7,381 nucleotides of DNA from an uncultured Pedobacter sp. (GTDB lineage: Bacteria; Bacteroidota; Bacteroidia; Sphingobacteriales; Sphingobacteriaceae), in NCBI GenBank assembly GCA_938008555.1, contig CALLKE010000169.1:1-7381 (forward strand), read 5' to 3'. The stretch's first letter is position 1, and each line of letters opens with the position of its first letter. Positions 5,972 to 7,381 of this stretch are shown here, in pieces. A model generated the notes under the pieces. The model had not been told where the DNA came from. It made no database searches and saw only the letters and a program-made list of their open reading frames with translations. The position numbers were made by a program, and so were the translations under genes.

Positions 5972-7381
5972 TATCTTCACCTTTCATTACTTGCGCGAAC
6001 CTATCAAGATCAACTTCATCACCTAAAAGGATCTGAAGCCATTTCCACTTAGTTGCTACTTTTTGTGCTCTACCTAAATCAACTGTATTGCGCGCCATCA
6101 AATCAATTACTTCTACCGCATCCTTTTGCCCAATACGATGAAGACGATCCTCAGCCTGAAGATTGATAGCTGGACTCCACGATCGATCAATGAAAATAAT
6201 GGTGCGCGCCTTCGTAAGGGTAATACCCACGCCGCCAGCAGCAATCGTCCCAGCAAACACTTGAATCTCACCAGATTGGAAAGCTTGAACATTTCGAGCA
6301 CGATCCTCCTGTGATACGCTCCCAGTGAGAAGCCCATAGGGAATCTTTTCACGTAGTAGCCTTTTCTCGAATAATTCGATAACTGACCTAAATTGACTGA
6401 AGACAACAACTTGTTCTCCGTCCCTATCCCTGATAAGATCCATTAGCACATCAAGCTTGCTAGAAGGATCATCAATTGACCATTGAAGCTTCTCTTCGTA
6501 CTGTTCTAGCTTTTTATTCCAAACCTTTTTAACAACCTGACGACCGTTTTCATCCAATTGTGGAACTACATAACCATCTGCATATTGTTGCAAGCGAACA
6601 AGTTGAGCTACTACTGCCTGTGCAATAATTGGATCATTACGCTCTAGCTCATCTGAATACTCCTCACACCAGGCAACCATCGTTTTACGCATCTGATCAT
6701 ACGCTTTACGCTGAGCTGGAGTCAAATCGACCCAAATGCGAGTGTAATATTTGTCAGGCAAATCCAACAAGACATCTTCTTTACGACGCCTAACAAACCA
6801 AGGCTTCATTTCTTCCTGAAGATGTTCTACATTCTTTAGCCCAACAACTTTTGAATATCCTTCTGAAGATCTTTCAGATACACAGTATGCTTTTGTAAAC
6901 CTCCAGTAACTAGTGTAGTAACGCGGCCACAGCCAGTTGATAATAGACCACAGGTCTTGAGGCTTATTATCAGCTGGTGTGCCGCTCATTCCAGTTTTAT
7001 ATACAGTAGGCAATTTCTTCAATGCTTGTGTGGCTTGTGCTTTTCTATTTTTTGCTCTGTGAACTTCATCCGCAATAATGTGAAACCACTTGACGCCTGC
7101 TAGCTCCTTCATTAAGCGAAGAGCATCCCAGTTACAAATGAAATAACCTGACAGATTTGGATTAAGAACATCCATAATGAACTGTTTCCGATTTTTTGTA
7201 TCAATGATCATTACATTTTCATCTGTAAGGCTCATCAAGTGATCATCCCAAACGCTGATAACCGACTTAGGACAAACAATCAGCGTCTTACGAACACGGT
7301 AACCATTCTTCTTAGTAGCCATCTTCCTGTTCTCAAGATCAAGAGCAATGCCTACATACGTCTTACCTGTTCCCGGATCGC
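5949..7381 (-). CDS. SNF2-family DEAD/DEAH helicase or DNA translocase (5' end outside window)
   Basis: Although an ATG occurs at 7322, the frame is open to the window edge and the 19 codons before that ATG encode motif I (DPGTGKT), so the real start lies upstream and 476 residues are visible. Further motifs, numbered from the first visible residue: Ia LIVCPKSV (33-40), II DEVH (104-107) in IIADEVHRAKN, III MSGTPADN (131-138), V GGVGITLT (382-389) and VI QAEDRLHRIGQ (408-418). HRIGQ and the RSWSPAIN block are marks of SNF2/SMARCAL1-like enzymes, which hydrolyse ATP to move along duplex DNA and remodel forks or strip proteins rather than fully unwind. Phage relatives usually sit in replication modules like this one. 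The C-terminus (residues 430-476) is a short extension after motif VI with no added nuclease domain. The stop overlaps the next small gene by 23 bases. Confidence 0.88.
   Translation of the reverse strand, partial: DPGTGKTYVGIALDLENRKMATKKNGYRVRKTLIVCPKSVISVWDDHLMSLTDENVMIIDTKNRKQFIMDVLNPNLSGYFICNWDALRLMKELAGVKWFHIIADEVHRAKNRKAQATQALKKLPTVYKTGMSGTPADNKPQDLWSIINWLWPRYYTSYWRFTKAYCVSERSSEGYSKVVGLKNVEHLQEEMKPWFVRRRKEDVLLDLPDKYYTRIWVDLTPAQRKAYDQMRKTMVAWCEEYSDELERNDPIIAQAVVAQLVRLQQYADGYVVPQLDENGRQVVKKVWNKKLEQYEEKLQWSIDDPSSKLDVLMDLIRDRDGEQVVVFSQFRSVIELFEKRLLREKIPYGLLTGSVSQEDRARNVQAFQSGEIQVFAGTIAAGGVGITLTKARTIIFIDRSWSPAINLQAEDRLHRIGQKDAVEVIDLMARNTVDLGRAQKVATKWKWLQILLGDEVDLDRFAQVMKGEDNGSTIEV

Noticed and set aside
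6113..6409. A 98-codon minus-strand frame and a 62-codon plus-strand frame within the helicase gene
   Set aside because: Both overlap the region encoding conserved SNF2 motifs V and VI and have no domain or ribosome site of their own.

Overview
This window looks like the DNA replication and recombination module of a tailed bacteriophage or prophage. Every convincing gene lies on the minus strand, so transcription runs from base 7381 towards base 1. The genes are tightly packed, with short overlaps and only two spacers longer than 70 bases. There are no rRNA, tRNA, CRISPR or transposon signals. The AT-leaning composition, purine-rich Shine-Dalgarno sites (AAGGA, GAGGGA) and a near-consensus sigma70/sigmaA promoter suit a low-to-moderate GC host, possibly a Firmicute. 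The host is inference only.

Layout in transcription order. (1) 7381-5949: a SNF2-type helicase/translocase whose 5' end lies outside the window; its ATP-binding motif is in the first visible codons. (2) 5971-4988: four small proteins of 46, 71, 145 and 70 residues with no recognised function. The first starts inside the helicase gene, and each later one overlaps its predecessor by exactly 8 bases. (3) 4912-4987: a spacer with a strong promoter (TTGACT, 17 bases, TATAAT) and a palindrome over its -10. (4) 4911-2307: a RecB/Cas4-like nuclease with probable iron-sulfur cysteines, coupled by a TAATG junction to a Sak4-like RecA-fold ATPase, followed by a DUF669-like single-strand DNA-binding protein. 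(5) 2198-2306: a spacer with a second, weaker promoter and inverted repeats. (6) 2197-1: a large primase-helicase that runs off the left edge with 732 residues visible.

Inferred joint role: the nuclease would make or trim DNA ends, the Sak4-like ATPase would anneal or pair strands coated by the single-strand binding protein, the SNF2 enzyme would remodel forks or junctions, and the primase-helicase would prime and unwind at the fork. The most useful points for a reader are the corrected starts of the small genes, the hidden 46-residue gene, the two promoters with possible operators, and an extra cysteine knuckle in the nuclease.
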